DNA of 64,000 nucleotides from Symbiodinium natans (GCA_905221605.1 CAJNDS010001835.1:95601-159600), one strand, 5' to 3'; positions 12,382 to 25,569 are shown, counted from the stretch's first letter. Notes: generated by a model from the sequence alone, not told the origin. Numbers and translations: made by a program.

Positions 12382-13094
12382 CTTACGGCAACTGTCTCTG
12401 CCTCAAATTCTAAGTGAAGTCTCTGCTACCTAGCTCCTTAGCAGCTAGCACCTGGACACTTCATTAATAGACATGAGATACAAGAGATGTAGCAGCACTT
12501 CCTGCCACACAGACATGAGGACGTGCTGAGCTGAAAGCACCATCCATGACTGCTTGCGGGCCAGCCTCACCAAAGGTATCACGTCGGGTGATCAGGACAT
12601 GCTGCAGAATTAGCCAAGCGGCCATAGTAGATTCGAAGCCTTCCACCTGCATTCGCGCCACTCATGGGAGTACATGGACGACGAAAGGAGAAAGCACATG
12701 ACCAGTTCCGATGGCATTCCAGAATTCATGATATAGTTAGCACTTCGTCATTCGTGGAAGTGGCAACTCTTGATGCGCACTACATGAAGCGTTGGCATTC
12801 AGATTTGCAGCACCGACAATGCTTTAGTTTCGATGACATCGCATTCTAGAGCATCTTCTTGCATAGCACATCATCTGCTGCTCCAGATTGCAACATCTGT
12901 TTTTCTCCCGTGAGGAATCTGGACCACTTGCTCACGTTTGTAGCCTGTAGCCAGCTTGAGCATGTCATGCGCCCGGTCGCAGGTCGCATTCTCTGTGTTT
13001 GATGGAGTTTGGGGAAGTGATCCAGCCAAATGTTCAGCTCAGTAACCCTGACATGCGGAGGCTGTGCAGTTGGCACGAAATCACAACTAGTAGT

Positions 13095-13136
13095 TCATCA
13101 TCATCATCATCGTCATCATCATCATCATCATCATCC
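13095..13136. repeat. TCA trinucleotide microsatellite
   Basis: About fourteen TCA units with one CGT interruption. It lies between exon groups; the neighbouring 12.4-13.6 kb contains no exon I can assign. Confidence 0.9.
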
Positions 13137-13601
13137 TTTCCACCATTCAACAAAACAAAGAGGTCTTGTCTGATGTATAGTATAGTCTTCTTAATAACTT
13201 ATAGACCTATGCATTTCCAGGCAGGAGCATTGACAACTTTTGACCGCTTGCTACCCCCGAATATTGGGCAGTGTGTCATGGAGTTAACGCAATGCGGATC
13301 CCCTACGCTGCATGCCTCCTGGCACAAGTAAGGCGTCTTCTGATTTTTGCTTCCAGGCGATGGAGGGGTCAATATGCGCAAGCTTCAGCTAAGCAAGTCG
13401 TTTGGCCGCGATCGGCCCTGCGATGCTTACAACGGGCTAGGCTAAAAGACAATTATTTTTGGGTCCGCAATAGGGTATGTTTCGAACTGTCTGTTTCTGG
13501 AATGCACCGAATTCTCAGACAGAAAAGCTTGGTCTGAGGGTCTGTGACCGATTGGGAGAAGCCTCGACACTGCTCTTGTACAGCCCTTCTGGCATCGCAA
13601 T

Positions 13602-14840
13602 TTAAGAATACGACGGAGCCTCCGCAGAAGCGATGGCGCTTGCTGCAGCTTCTTTCAATCTGGCAAGCTCCTCTGCCAACACGAAGGCTGTCGATTCACC
13701 AATTGGTCTCGCTTACTGAACTAGTGATTCGCTGAATCCACTGATCAAGTTTCCAAGGGCCAAGGGTGTGTCCTGAGCAGACAGGGTCGCCAAGGCGGAC
13801 GTTATCTCTGCAATTGAGGCTTGGTCCAAAGCCTTTCCGTCACTTGTGGTGCGGTGGCATGTCATTTTATGGTGTGTTCGGTGCATGTACATGCAGCAAG
13901 GTTCGGCGCTGAACCACCCCACCAACATCAAGCAGGCCTGAACAGCTGAACAACAAGCCAAGACACTTTGGCAAGACCGCCAAGCCGGTCACCAAGCACA
14001 TCGCTTTTCTCGGGTGCTTCGGAGATACCTCCACACAAGTGTGCTTGAGTGGTGGGACGGGTGAGCTCAAGCGTACACACATGACGCCTGCTACAGCCAG
14101 CTTCACTCTGGCAAGCTCCTTGCAAGCGAACAGACTTTCGAAAGAGTTGCATGTCATTCCTGTCAAATGTCTGAAGCATCCTCAGCAGACATGGCCGCCA
14201 AGGCTGCCTGGATCTCCGTAGCCGAGGCCGCGCTGAAAGCCTAGCCGTGGCTGATGGTACAGTGCCAGTGCTATTTCGACAGGCATATTCGAACCATGAT
14301 TGTGCTTCGTCAGGAAAGCCCAAGCAGCTCAACAACGGCCAAGAAGCGCTGGCAAGAATGCCAAGTTCCGCAGCTTTCTTAACTCTGGCAATCTCCTCGC
14401 CACACAGAACATCAAAACAGAAAGCATCACAAGCATCGTAACAGCTTAGCGCAAGCTGCTAGAGCTGCATCCTCGGCAGACATGGCCGTCAGGGCTGTCG
14501 TTATGTCGGCAACTGAGGCATTGTTGAAAGCCTGGCCAGCTGGTGGGGTGGCAGGCAAGGTTACGGTTACATGAGTGAATCGATGCCGCACCCTCATGAA
14601 CAATTGCGGTTTCGACAACGATGCCTCCACATGAGTCGATGCGCCAGCACCTTTTTTTTCAACACAGTCCAACCTTTCTGATTGCAGTCCTGACTCACTG
14701 GCCACACCGTAGTTACCTTTGTAACACTCACGTCGACCAGTGGGCTTGAGGTCTTGGCCCATGATGGCTCCGGCAAAAGGGGAGCAACAAGGGGGCGTAA
14801 AGCTTGAGCAGCTTTGGCTCTTGATCTGGCCAACGAAGCT
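13602..14840 (-). CDS. Protein built from duplicated alternating helical exons
   Basis: Two exon types alternate on the minus strand. Type A starts at 14531, 14240 and 13832, each just after an AG acceptor and with GCTTT. It encodes A-[FL]-x-x-A-S-x-[AT]-[DE]-I-x-x-A-L-x-x-[ML]-S-A-[EQ]-D. Type B starts at 14395, 14118 and 13670, each after AG and with GAG, encoding E-[LI]-A-R-[VL]-K-x-A. A further B-like block lies near 14830 (SLARSRAKAAQAL). The order B-A-B-A-B-A-B gives about three copies of a roughly 40-residue helical module. The last B exon is phase-perfect (69 nt) and ends in TAA at 13602-13604, the likely C-terminus. I do not recognise the module; it resembles coiled-coil or helical-repeat scaffolds in composition only. 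A-exon 3' ends were not all resolved. Confidence 0.6.
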
Positions 14841-14849
14841 TCAATGAAA

Positions 14850-17490
14850 ATTTAGATTATTTGTCTTGCTGAAGTGGTGTTAGATCACTTTGTTTGGTCA
14901 TTGGGCCTGAGCTGAAGTGAAGACATCCTTTTTTGTCATAATTGTGGTTCTGGAGCGAATACTGTTAAGAACACTCTTTGCACTTTTTTGGGTCTTGAGC
15001 TATGGATAACTCGAATAGTTAGGTTGTGAAAGTGTTTTAGATTCATATTTTTCCGATTTTTTGAAGCGAATCATTAAATCACTTTTTGCGAGTTTCAGAA
15101 CTTTTCAACTTGGCCAGGCTTCTTTCAAATCAAAATTGTTTGTCATTAATAACCCAGAAAAGGACTGCTGCGAGCGGTTACGACGGTGACGATGGAACGC
15201 TGAATTTACAGCGTTGCCCCAGCTACAGGCTCCCGGCATCGGCACTGGCCAGCGCAGCAAAGCCGAGTGCAGGTGACGGTGTCAGACTGTGCCCCGGCTG
15301 GCCCGCTGCCTGTCCCCACAGAAAGCATGTATGGCCTTCGCACACTCGTGGTTCGGGCCTCGAAGGTGCAGATGGCATTGCAGCAAGCAGCCTGCACAAG
15401 CATCCAAAGTTCAACGAGCATCCGCGCAAAAAGACGAAAGTGAAACATCTACTTACCTCGCGAGGCAGCTTACCTCGTCTGGAAGCACGTGGCGGCATGT
15501 GATGAGGAACAACAGACCCGGAAAGCGCTCCTGGCAAAAATGGCAAAGGTCCAGGCATGCGTAACGCACAGTGCAGGACAATGCAGCGTCACCGGCACTG
15601 TGCGCACGAGGTCCAAAATGGTCCAGTCCAAATCATTGCCGGCATCGCCGGGAAGACTCCCAAAAAACCTGTGCCTACCTTGGCATGCCACGCACTGCAT
15701 CCAACGTCATGCAATGTGGCGCGGTCACAATCCCGTCACCAGTTTTGAAATTCGGCAGTTCACAAGAAAGCTTGAGCTTTGCAAAAGCGTGGCTCACCTG
15801 GTAAGATGGGAACTATACCCTCGACATCGAGTTCGATGATGCAGACCTGGCGTTCAAGGGGCAAGCAGAACGTCCTGTACATCCCCGTTGCCACACGGCA
15901 GTGCTACTGCCACATGTTCGGAGATGTTCTTAGGAAGCCGCTGCGGAGCCCAAGCGCTGCAGATGGTGTGAACTTTCGTCCTCCCACCAATTGGAGGGGT
16001 TCTGCCCGAGAGCACGTGGGTCGACGACGGCCAAGGGGTTTTTGTAGGGAGTGAGAATCATAGCGAGCGGCTCAGCTCTTAACAGTGCAGAACAAGATAA
16101 AGAGGCGACGTCAGAGACTTTTTGCTAGCGGATTCCAGTGGTCCTGCATGCCTCATTGTTGCCCAAATTGTAGGATCCCGAGCCGTGGAAGGACGAAGCT
16201 GGTGGTTCTCTCGAAGTGTCACCGGTCGCTTACGTACTGGCATGCTCATGCACATGTATCTGCATGCCATGTTTGCTTGCATTGACAAGAAGATACGACA
16301 CTGCGAGCCCGCAGCTCGATAACTCGATACACAACCTGAGCCTGCCAACTGGACCTGACCACAGGGCTTACATTTTCATTTCGGGTTTTGGATCGTGCCC
16401 CGATGGTTTTGGCCACTCTTATGTTAGGATGTCTTCCAACGCGCACGTTCCCGAAATTCCCAGATTGGGTGGTCGTTGCTCAGCATCTAGACACCTGCGA
16501 TATGGAAGACAGCCGATCCGCTTTTTTTACAATCGCAAGCGCGTGCTCTCACTCACACACGGCTCGCAGCTCTGACTCCGAGACGAAGCTGGCAAACCTA
16601 GGCGCATTGCGTTGTGAGCGGCCGAGATGGCTTCATTGATGGACAGCTGTATGGCCTTGCGTGATCTTGCGTAGGCATGTCCGAGGCCCAGGCTGGGACG
16701 TCTTCCTGTTCGTTTGCTTCGGAATGGCCTCCGCCGCCTTGGCACATGGAGGCAAGTTCCGGCATTCCGCGGCAGACCATCGGCGTAGTCGTACTTCTAA
16801 TGCATGATAATTCAAACGAAGCTCATGCTTGAAAACCCTTAAAGGCCAGCATCAACTTGTTCACCTCATTTGACATGTCAATTTGTTGGTGTTTAGCAAG
16901 CTCGTGCTAATTTGGTATTTGCCCATGCGGCGAGGAGTTTGTACAAAGGAGTGGGCGAACAGTACAACAGCAAAAACTACCAACAGCCCTGTTGCACCTT
17001 CACGTCAAGGGCGTCGGTGCGTCACGACCACCACAGATCGAAAGAAATCTGTTGCTTTGCTATCTTTGCCCAATCAAGATTACCCAATCCGGTCCTACGC
17101 TGGAAACAGATGCCCGATGTGATACCAGTAAATGCAGAACATTGCAGCCAAGCATTTCCCAACAAACTTGCAGAGTTTTGAGCTGATGCCAAAGACTCTC
17201 TCATGTCTCCAAGCTCCCTTTCGGATCACGAAAGCCCTCGTTTGAACAGTTGTGCCATAGTTTTCTCAACATGTCTCGGCTGTGTTCGTCAGCCGCTGTA
17301 TGCCGCAAGCACAAGGGCCAAACGCTGAGATGCGCAAGAAACTCCGTTGCCAGCCACCGTTGTGAGTCCTGTTGGTCATGTTGTTCTATGCAGCTGAGCC
17401 TGCTCCGATCACCATGGCAGTTGCAATGCTATGCTATAGTAGATACGTGCTGTTGACTGCATCGTTTGGTGTGGACATCGATATTTGTGT
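14850..17490. other. Mostly featureless; one weak exon near 16.6 kb
   Basis: A minus-strand block about 16690-16610 reads AYARSRKAIQLSINEAISAA, protein-like but without firm boundaries. The remainder, including the AT-rich 14.85-15.1 kb, shows nothing definable. Confidence 0.4.
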
Positions 17491-17492
17491 AC

Positions 17493-17685
17493 CCCCCAAC
17501 TCCTTGAACGGGAACAGCTCTGCAATGACCTCGTTCCGCTTTGGGATACTCGAGGGCAGAACCTGAGCAGCGAGGCTGCACAATCCCCACATTCCAAGTT
17601 CTCTGAGTCAAGGTGCCTTTGCAGCACTCACCAGCGCTGGCGAGACTGAGCAGCTGATGCCCTGGAAATGCCACGCAAGCGACAC
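17493..17685 (-). CDS. Two exons, first resembling a WD40 strand set
   Basis: Exon 17632-17685 lies between acceptor TTTCAG and donor GTGAGT and reads VACVAFPGHQLLSLASAG, the pattern of WD40 strands b-c. The next exon, 17493-17562, has acceptor GCTCAG and donor GTACAC. Phase from the first exon gives a frame starting SALEYPKAERGH; another frame (VLPSSIPKRNEVIAELFPF) looks equally protein-like, so the join is unsettled. A further block near 17800-17860 (RLYSLLDVEGGIFGLGGVAD) may precede them. Identity is tentative. Confidence 0.38.
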
Positions 17686-17689
17686 CTGA

Positions 17690-20600
17690 AACATGTTGTG
17701 CAAACGATGAAGTGAAGTAACAGGGACACACGACAATGAAAGTCACTGAAGTGAGACCCGCTTGAGGCTCAGGCCGACTTGTCGGCTACACCGCCGAGGC
17801 CAAAGATCCCACCCTCCACGTCAAGGAGGGAGTACAAGCGGCGATGCCTGGCGAAGAGGCGAGTAGCATCTGCTGATTTCCAGCCTTCTGCATTTCAATA
17901 CTCTTCGCCTTGCCGGCACGCGACTCCGGGGGGCAAGCGAGGGGTCAACACACCGCTTTAAGGTGAAGGCCTTCGAAGGAGCAGGGCAGCTTCGCGCAGG
18001 AAGCCCAAAGCTGCCTGGAAACTTTGGAATGAGACTCCAATGAAAGCTCACATGAGAATCCTGCGTTCTACAGTAGAGTCTAGAGCATGTTGACAGAAGA
18101 CCCCAGATTCAGACGGGAGGCATGGCAGTCGGCCGTTAACGAGATGGACAGCAGCTGCTCAAGCAGCGCAGCCAAAGCCTCACGTGATGGCACTGCCAGT
18201 CGCTGCACCCTCACGCTGGAATATGCAAATCCTCGTAACCGCCGGCACTCTGCCGGCTCGCCGTTTAAATTCCAGGACTGATCTCAACTGCAACAGGCTG
18301 CCACAGGCTTTAAGCCTTGGACTTCGCCCCCCCAGCAATCCCTCAAAGCATCCCAGAAACCCTTCCTTCAATGCCTGACACATCCTCACCTTGAACCGGA
18401 GCCATGCGATAAGTGTGACCAGATGAGCAAATCCAGAGAGGGGAGTTGTCCGCTCCCGTTGCAGAACCCAGGTGGCCAGCATGCTGTCTTGGCCATAAGC
18501 GATTTGATTAGCCAGGACAAGTCCATGCTATCATGCCTAGCATGCTGCACAGCGAAGAAGTTTCCAAGGCAGCGGCGGCGTCCGATGCCGTACTGTAGCC
18601 CTGAGGACACCTGTGGCCGGGGATTGGAAGTTTGTAGTCTGCGTTTGGGCGTTTAAGGATATGCGTTCCCCTCCGTGGTATCCCCCCTGAAGCCCTGACC
18701 GTCAAACCCTACTATAAGGGGGAGATGATAAACCCCAAAAGCAGGCACCTCGTGACAAACAAGAGTTCTGACAATCATCGTGGCAAGCATAAACGCCATA
18801 GTGAACCAAAGCACACATCACCAACAACAAAACAGATCACAAGAACACTAGCGGTAAGAACCAGAATCAACAGCCATAGTTCATGGAGGGATTCTGGTGC
18901 TGTTTGCCACCCGTCCAGGTTAGAAGCAGAGGCCGCAGGACTGCTATCTGCTTGTCTCTGTTTCGATGCTCCACCATGTAACTGTAGCAAAACCAAGAAT
19001 AAAACCATCGCTGTTTGTTGAGTGTTTCTCTTTCCCCCCCGCCCCGCCCCTGCCCGTGGGCTTTGCCCAAACCACCTCCTCCATCTGCAGCCATGCGCCG
19101 TTCATACTTTCGTAAGGTTGCAAATACGACAGCTACAAGCGCAAGCATCATGATCTCGACACAGCACTGCATGGTTCTACACACCCGAAGTACGCAATTC
19201 AATACATGCCTCTCGCTCGTCCTTGCGGCCCCGTGTTCCATGTGGGTTTTCGTGCCGCGGTTGTGACATATTTTTAACATGCAACATCTGCTGCTGCCTC
19301 AGCGCTGCGTGTAGGCATCGCAGCACTAAAGCTGGAACCTCCAGGCACGGATGTGCGCAACATCGAACTGGAGAGGCGCGTGCAAGAATAACATGTCTTC
19401 AAAGGTCGTCGGTCAGACTGTGTTGAGAAGCACATGATCTTGGCTCAGCATACTGTGCACGCTTTGCTTCCGCCCCTGATTCTAGCACGCCCCAGACAAC
19501 AAACGTTGAAGCACCCATTCGGCGAGTATGTTCCTCACCACCTATCCTACAAGCAACAGCCGAGTCGTCACAGTTTGTTGCTTAGGTCTGGGCACTGTTG
19601 CCTTCCATGGCTTCTGCAAGATCCTTACGGGCACCCGAACAATGCGAGTCGCACGAAGTCGCCTGCTATGTCCGGATTTGCAGAACTGCACTCTGCTGCC
19701 ATGACAGCTGAAGGAACATGTGCAAGAAGCGGCCTTCTCTGAAGTCACGACCTGCGCCACGATTGTTGCCGGATGTGCGCCAGTCTTGACCGGTCCCTTC
19801 TGTCAGGCCTCGCCGTCCTCGTGTTCCAAGAAGCATCTGGGAGGTGGCCACACAGGACCCTGCAAGCAAGTGACAGGTGTGTGTGTGTCTTTCAACCTTA
19901 GGGTCCCTTCTTCGGGTCCCCTAATATAGTACAGCACCCTCAACATAAGGACCCCAAAAAGGGACCCTCTCTCTCTCACAGGCGCTCAGTCAATGTCAGG
20001 CCTGTCGTGGCATCACAGCCAGCACAAAAGAGGCAATGGCCCGCGACCACTGCACTTACAGGAAACAGCGACTCAAATCGGCAGTGGCTCTTTGACCACC
20101 GCGCACACAGACCGCTCTTGCATGGCACTTACTCGCACTTGCCCATCAGCATCGACGAACCCTGTCCCCGTGAGAAGCAGGAACCGACTCAATCACGAAA
20201 ACGCAATCGAAGTAGAAACGCATAAGATGTTGCACACATTCCTGCCATCGTTCAGTATCCGTGACGACAGTAAGCTGCACGACAAAAGGGGGCACTTTAC
20301 CCAGCAACCGAAGCCAGCTAAGCCAAGAAAGAACTGCGCTGGTAAAATCATCGTCAGCGAACGATAACTGCATCCAACCTTCCTGGACATCCAGCCACTT
20401 GAAGTGAAGCCTTCCCTCTTCTCTCCAGCAGAAAACAGCACGGAACCAAGCAACCGCAGCATTGTAACAAAAAGGGACCCTAACCTAGAGAACTACCCCT
20501 ATTTCCAGGAAAGTCAGGAACCGAACCATGAACCGTGGAGGGGGTGCAGGCCGTGAGCCACACCCTCCTGACACGAACCGAACATTCTTGTTGTTCGTGG

Positions 20601-21333
20601 CAATACAAGGCAGCAAAGCTAAACACAACCCAGCTGCATAGACAGACGACAACGCGTGCACGGGCCAATTTTCCAAATCAATATGGAGTGCCGACACCCG
20701 TCTTTTTCAGGTCGTCAGCATGTTACAATCTCACATCTCCACGGCAGAAGTTCTTTGGCGCGGCAGGCGCGCATTGCCGTGCAGAATGCAGATTTCCTGC
20801 TGATCTGTGATGATTATGCTTGAACCCAGTTCAAACAGCTCTTGGCAAGCAGCTTTGCGTGATGCAGGATGAGGTCCAGTGTGCCGAGGATGGGCAAAAC
20901 CAAGAGGTGGTCTCTGGGTGCTTCCTGACAAAGGTCGAGCCCAATCATTCACGAATACAATCATGCTTTCAGGTTTTATGCTTTCGCAAATCAGCTCAAC
21001 TCTGTCTTTTGTCACGGCATTCCTGCAAGGAGAACTGCCGCTCTTGCAGGGACACAGATGCCTCAGTTTGCATTGGAACTGGTCATGCCATAAGATGCCA
21101 GATGAGAGCTACAGCATCGGACAAGGGGCCGAAAAATGGGTGGCGTTCGATGTGGGCGTCCCATTTGGCCACGGTATACGATCCACCAGCCAATGCTCCT
21201 GATTCAAAGCTCATGCGGGTGGCATGCAAATGCAAAGAGCAGGCGCATCAGGTGTCCGATGCCGTTATGAGCTAGCCGAAAGTCGGTGAGTGGGATGAGT
21301 TACACAGGTGAGTTGAGTTGGCAGATCCAGCGA
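17690..21333. other. No gene resolved
   Basis: A hydrophobic minus-strand stretch near 18.80-18.88 kb (LWLLILVLTASVLVICFVV) could be a membrane helix, and blocks near 18.5 and 20.8-21.0 kb are protein-like. None could be bounded or assigned. Unassigned genes of the minus-strand array may lie here. Confidence 0.35.
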
Positions 21334-22890
21334 TTATAGCTTTGGAACAATCATACATTTGAGCATAGGCGCGGCATTCTGCACAGCCGGAAGCAGCCCA
21401 GCTGTCCAAATTATCTTGAGAGCAGAGAACACAGTCTCCAAAGCGCAGAGCCAAATGATGATCCAAGTGAGCCTGCCCCCCAGTCATGATGCTGAGGCTG
21501 GCTAGGTCTAGGTGTCAACTGCCGACAGCTTCTCGTGCTCTGCCTTTGGCAGTCGATCTTCTAGAATTCTTGGAAGACCAGGCCTGTTCCCCTGCCTTTC
21601 ATCCAATTTGTCCTGGAGCACATCAAACATGTCCTCAAGCACCTGCGACAGGCAACCTATATTCCAGAGCGCGGTTTACGTACTCATGTCACGGTATGTT
21701 ACGACTCCGCAGGTTGCAGAACCATCTGCTCGCCGCCGCTCTGGAACCGAGATTGAAAGAGTAGTCGACATATCCTACTGCAGGGGCCTCGAAGCGTTGA
21801 TTGACGATGTTGATTCGCCGGTCCACATCTAAATGCTGTCTCGCATAAACATAGATGGGCTCCTTCAAGTCTGCAAATTCTGGCAAGGGAAATGGTATGT
21901 AATTGCCAGGGTGATGAATCCGTCCACTGCTGCTGAGATGCTGCTTCTTCAAACTCCCAGAACACATCGGGGGTGTCAAGAGTGTCGAACTCAAGATTCA
22001 CCTGCCGGCTTTGTTCAGGGCACAACGAAGCAGGCACCATGAAGCCGTAAACAAGCTCGGAGCCAGGACCTGATTCTTCAAGGTGAAGAGCTCCCCCATC
22101 ATCTTTGCCACGCGACGGCTGCTCAGCAGCACCCGGCCTTTCACTTGAATGGCACTTAGTTCGACCGTGCATTTCGTGGCCGCGAATAGGTGAAAGTAAC
22201 TCTGATAGAGGTGAAAGTATGGTTTGCTGTCTGTACAGCACCGAGAACACATATTGTGCCTGTGCGCGCCATGTCTTCTGGAATGGTGCGTGTGGCAGCG
22301 ATCCACTCATCGATACGTTGCTCCCAGTAGCCTTTGGTGGCGACTTCTCCCCAAGACATTTGCGATCAAGATTTCTGTTTCGCAACTTGCAGACTCAAAC
22401 AAGCTCTGCCATGCAGCTGAGTCGGACAGACTGCGCCAAAGAGTAGGCAATGGCGATTCGCTCCTGGGCCTGTGCGGAAAGCCACGTTTGCTCTGGGATG
22501 TTTGACACATTGATCATGGGCCAGACAGATAGGAAGCATTTTACGAGTAGCTTGCTTTCATGGAGATTCAGAACGTTGTGCGCAAAGGCGGATAGACTGA
22601 ACGGGCCATACGGGCCAAAGCTCCCACTAGCTCGATATCAATATCCGCTACTGCACTCTACCTCCCGCCTTGTGGCACACGGGCAGCGCATCGCCCCCAG
22701 CAATGTTGAGGTGGTCGACTTCGATTTGTACTGGGGACAAAGGCTCCTTCAAGAAGTTCCGCACAGACTCCCGTGCAGCTTGGACCTCTTGAGGAGTGCA
22801 GCCCCAGCATACGAGGCAGCCGAAGGAGAAGACAAAACAGTCTTTTTCGTCAACCTTCAGCAGCGCGACATCGCTGTGGAAACGAATGAC
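21334..22890 (-). CDS. RMD1/RMND1 (DUF155, YagE/Sif2) family protein
   Basis: Eight exons recognised: 22720-22890 (3' end inferred), 22418-22469, 22260-22331, 22070-22137, ~21945-22001, 21788-~21875, 21584-21642 and 21334-21472, with TAA at 21334-21336. Exon 1 carries the family core DCFVFSFGCLVCWG. Then follow IAIAYSLAQSVRLS, a helix ending TIPEDMARTG, GELFTLKNQ joined to VNLEFDTLDTPDVFWEFEE, a Y-x-x-x-x-LDVDRRINIVNQRF helix, VLEDMFDVLQDKL, and a terminal membrane helix LTWIIIWLCALETVFSAL. This order matches the whole C-terminal two-thirds of the family. Human RMND1 is a mitochondrial inner-membrane protein needed for mitochondrial translation, so an organellar role is likely here. Phases agree at all joins shown; donors are mostly GC. 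The N-terminus (targeting region) and an exon between 22.72 and 22.47 kb were not found. Confidence 0.87.
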
Positions 22891-22970
22891 CTGGGAGTCT
22901 CTCTCTTTCTTTCCTTCAGGGGATTTCAGGGGATTGAAAGACGAGCCCGAGCGTGCTCGCTCTCTTCCGT

Positions 22971-22989
22971 TCTCTCTCTCTCTCTCTCT
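22971..22989. repeat. CT dinucleotide microsatellite
   Basis: TCTCTC run just upstream (in gene orientation) of the first recognised RMD1-family exon, probably in an intron. Confidence 0.9.
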
Positions 22990-24296
22990 GTCCCTCCCCT
23001 TCTTCGACCACCCTCGTCTTCTTCTACTTCTTCTTCCTTTTTGTCGAGTCGTGCCGGCAGAGGGCATTCGAATTCTCACCCCCCCATGGCCCAAGGCCGC
23101 GAACAAGTCAGTCAACCAGGAACATGAACATAAACAATCAACTCCCATTGCTGGCAGCAGGGCAGGTCGCGGCGATGTGTGCGGCAATCGCCTGAGGCTG
23201 GCCTGAAAGTTGTTTGCATGCCAACTGCACACATCACAAGATGACACATCGACAGTTCTACTGCCGAACACTTTGAAAGTCGCTACGTGAAAGCAGCCAC
23301 AGCGCCTTCCAGTTGTCGGTCAGTGCCTGTATGTCCAGGCTGTTGGCGAGGTAGTAGGCAAAGCACCAGTCCTGGCGTTGCGGCCAGGTGACCAGAATAT
23401 CCAGAATCTATCGATGCGGCAGGCAAAGCTCTTTCAACGGCCAAAACGGGCCAAAACATGCCAAAACGTTCGCAAGTGTGTGCATCGATTGTATGGGGGA
23501 TAGACTTGCCATGCAGCCCTGCGACGTGTCCTCATTGGGTTCTGTTGGTGCAGGGTCCCAGTTGCTCCTGAGCAAAGCTCTCCACAGCTTGGACCTCTAG
23601 TCGCCCCTCCTGTGCGTACCATCAAGACATGGCCCGGAGAAGTGTGGAGTGGAGCAGTCCAGGCAAGTACTCCCTACTGCTGTCACACAGTGCATTTTCC
23701 TAACTATCGGGGAAAACAGGTGAGAAAAGTCACTTTTCGCAAAAGAGTATAGCGCGCACCAAGTCCTAACATGATTCGCAGAGCAAGGTTGCCTGACGCG
23801 TGTGCTGGAGCGCTGAGCTCCAATGGAGGCCGTTCGCCTGCCACCTGCGAGCCACCAGTCGTGGCAGTGCTTGCCGGTTCCATGCCGAAGGGCGTTATAT
23901 GGGTGAATGCCATTGAACATGTATCTGGATTCCTACAAATCCGCTGTCTTTTGTGGCTGCAAGAGTATGAACGGTGAGCGCAAACCACGAAACGGCAGTA
24001 ATAAGTATTTAAAACATGCTCCATGTACTGCGACCTCGTGGCACCGAAAGGCTCCTCGAGGTGCCAAGTGACGTGGCCCTCGCCAGGCCTCAGCACAAGC
24101 AAAAGCTGAATTTCAAAAGGACCCTGTTTGCTTAAACTGTGGGCCGTTCCTACGTTTCCTGCGCTGCCAACTAGGTTGCTTGGCTTCTGCATTCAAACTG
24201 ACACGCACACGACCATCTGGTTCCAGCACATGTGCATCCGATGCCCTCTTTTTTCGTAATTGAGCCCTCCCTGAGCTTATCGTAGCATGCGCAGCC

Positions 24297-24331
<35 letters not shown>

Positions 24332-25569
24332 GGCAGAGCGATAATTGAGTCAAGCGTGTGGCCACTGACATGTCAGTGATGTCAGCATCGAGCCGAAAGA
24401 TGTAAGCCCCGTGCTGGCAGGCTGGAGACGTCCCCGCCGAACTGGGGGCTCCTCGTGGGTCAAGGCTCGCATCTTAGAACAGTCGGATATTCTCCACTTG
24501 GGAACTCGGTCGTTTCAAATCATCAGCACTTCCCGCAGGCGAACATAACAGTCAAGCCAATCTGAAGCAGTCTTTAGCCGAGCCTGGCGCCCGATTCCGG
24601 CTGCGGGGCGGTCACGCCGCCCAGCTCCCGGGTTTGGAGCTCTCTCACGAGGGCGGACCATGGCCGGCAGAATCACAACAACACCGCTCTGCGCAGTGCA
24701 GGAAAATCCGGAAAGTTCATCTCTCATCTCATAAGTACTTCTGTTGGAAGGTATACCGAGTCATTCATCCGTTCCTGATCTGGCATCTTCATGTGCAGGT
24801 GGGATGCAGGCAACACTCGATCCTCACAGGGATGGTACGCCATACAGTGCTGCCGAAGTGCCAGCGAGTCTAACTTGAATGCTGGCGCGTGCGAGATGGG
24901 CGGATGTCGCATCATAGGGTTCTTAAGCTCACAGTATCGACTGTGTTGATTGGTTCGCTTCACGGTGCACACAGGCGACAACCGGTGGCAGTTGGCTTGC
25001 GTATGTTATCTACATACATGTACGTAGCAGACGTAGCATGCTGGGGCAGAAAGTGAGCTGGCTCTTAGCTGCACTTTGCATTGCGTGTCAGCAGTGCATC
25101 CGGTCCATATCCTGCCTCGGAGTGAACAGAGTACATCGATGGCAAAGCCAATGCCAATGCATCCGTCATCGAGTCCGAGAGCCAGCTCACATCCGTCAGC
25201 AAAGCCTTCGCGGAACATTGCTGCAGATGAAACTCAAGTCATACCAGCCGATGAGACAGATCCTTGCGGCTCAAACCAAACTGGGAGTCGGGGAAGCACC
25301 CAACTCCGCAAAGTGCTGCACCCGGCCGACGCAAAAGAACATCTCGGCTGATTGTAACATATTGTAACCCACTCTCCCAAACATGCAGTAGAATTCAGCA
25401 GAGTTTATGTGAACTTCAGGTTGTGTCCACTTCTCGGCTTCTGATAGATGTAATCTCCGGCCTGGGAAGGCCCGCTCAGCAGCACCAGTGCGCAGTTGAG
25501 GCCTTGCACCGCTCTGTGTGGCTGTTAGACTGTTTAACTAAGAACATTCCAAACTCGGCACAGTTGTTT
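22990..25569. other. No gene resolved; CAG repeat inside
   Basis: The 5' exons of the RMD1-family gene probably lie here, but none could be identified. A CAG repeat and a three-copy GGCCAAAAC-type repeat (about 23440-23470) are the only definable elements. Confidence 0.4.
24298..24330. repeat. CAG trinucleotide microsatellite
   Basis: Eleven uninterrupted CAG units. Confidence 0.95.

Noticed and set aside
20146-20373. FADDDF on the minus strand, reminiscent of a reverse-transcriptase active site
   Set aside because: No other RT motif in any frame within several kb; a chance match.
20750-21022. Minus-strand NAVTKDRVELICESIKPESM...IVFVND and a later ELGSSIIITD resembling helicase C-terminal motifs
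   Set aside because: The ARG-x-D and HRxGR motifs expected next were not found and the two blocks could not be joined in phase.
21699-22385. 228-codon minus-strand open frame treated as one gene
   Set aside because: Its frame changes with respect to the RMD1-family homology at each intron; only parts of it are coding.
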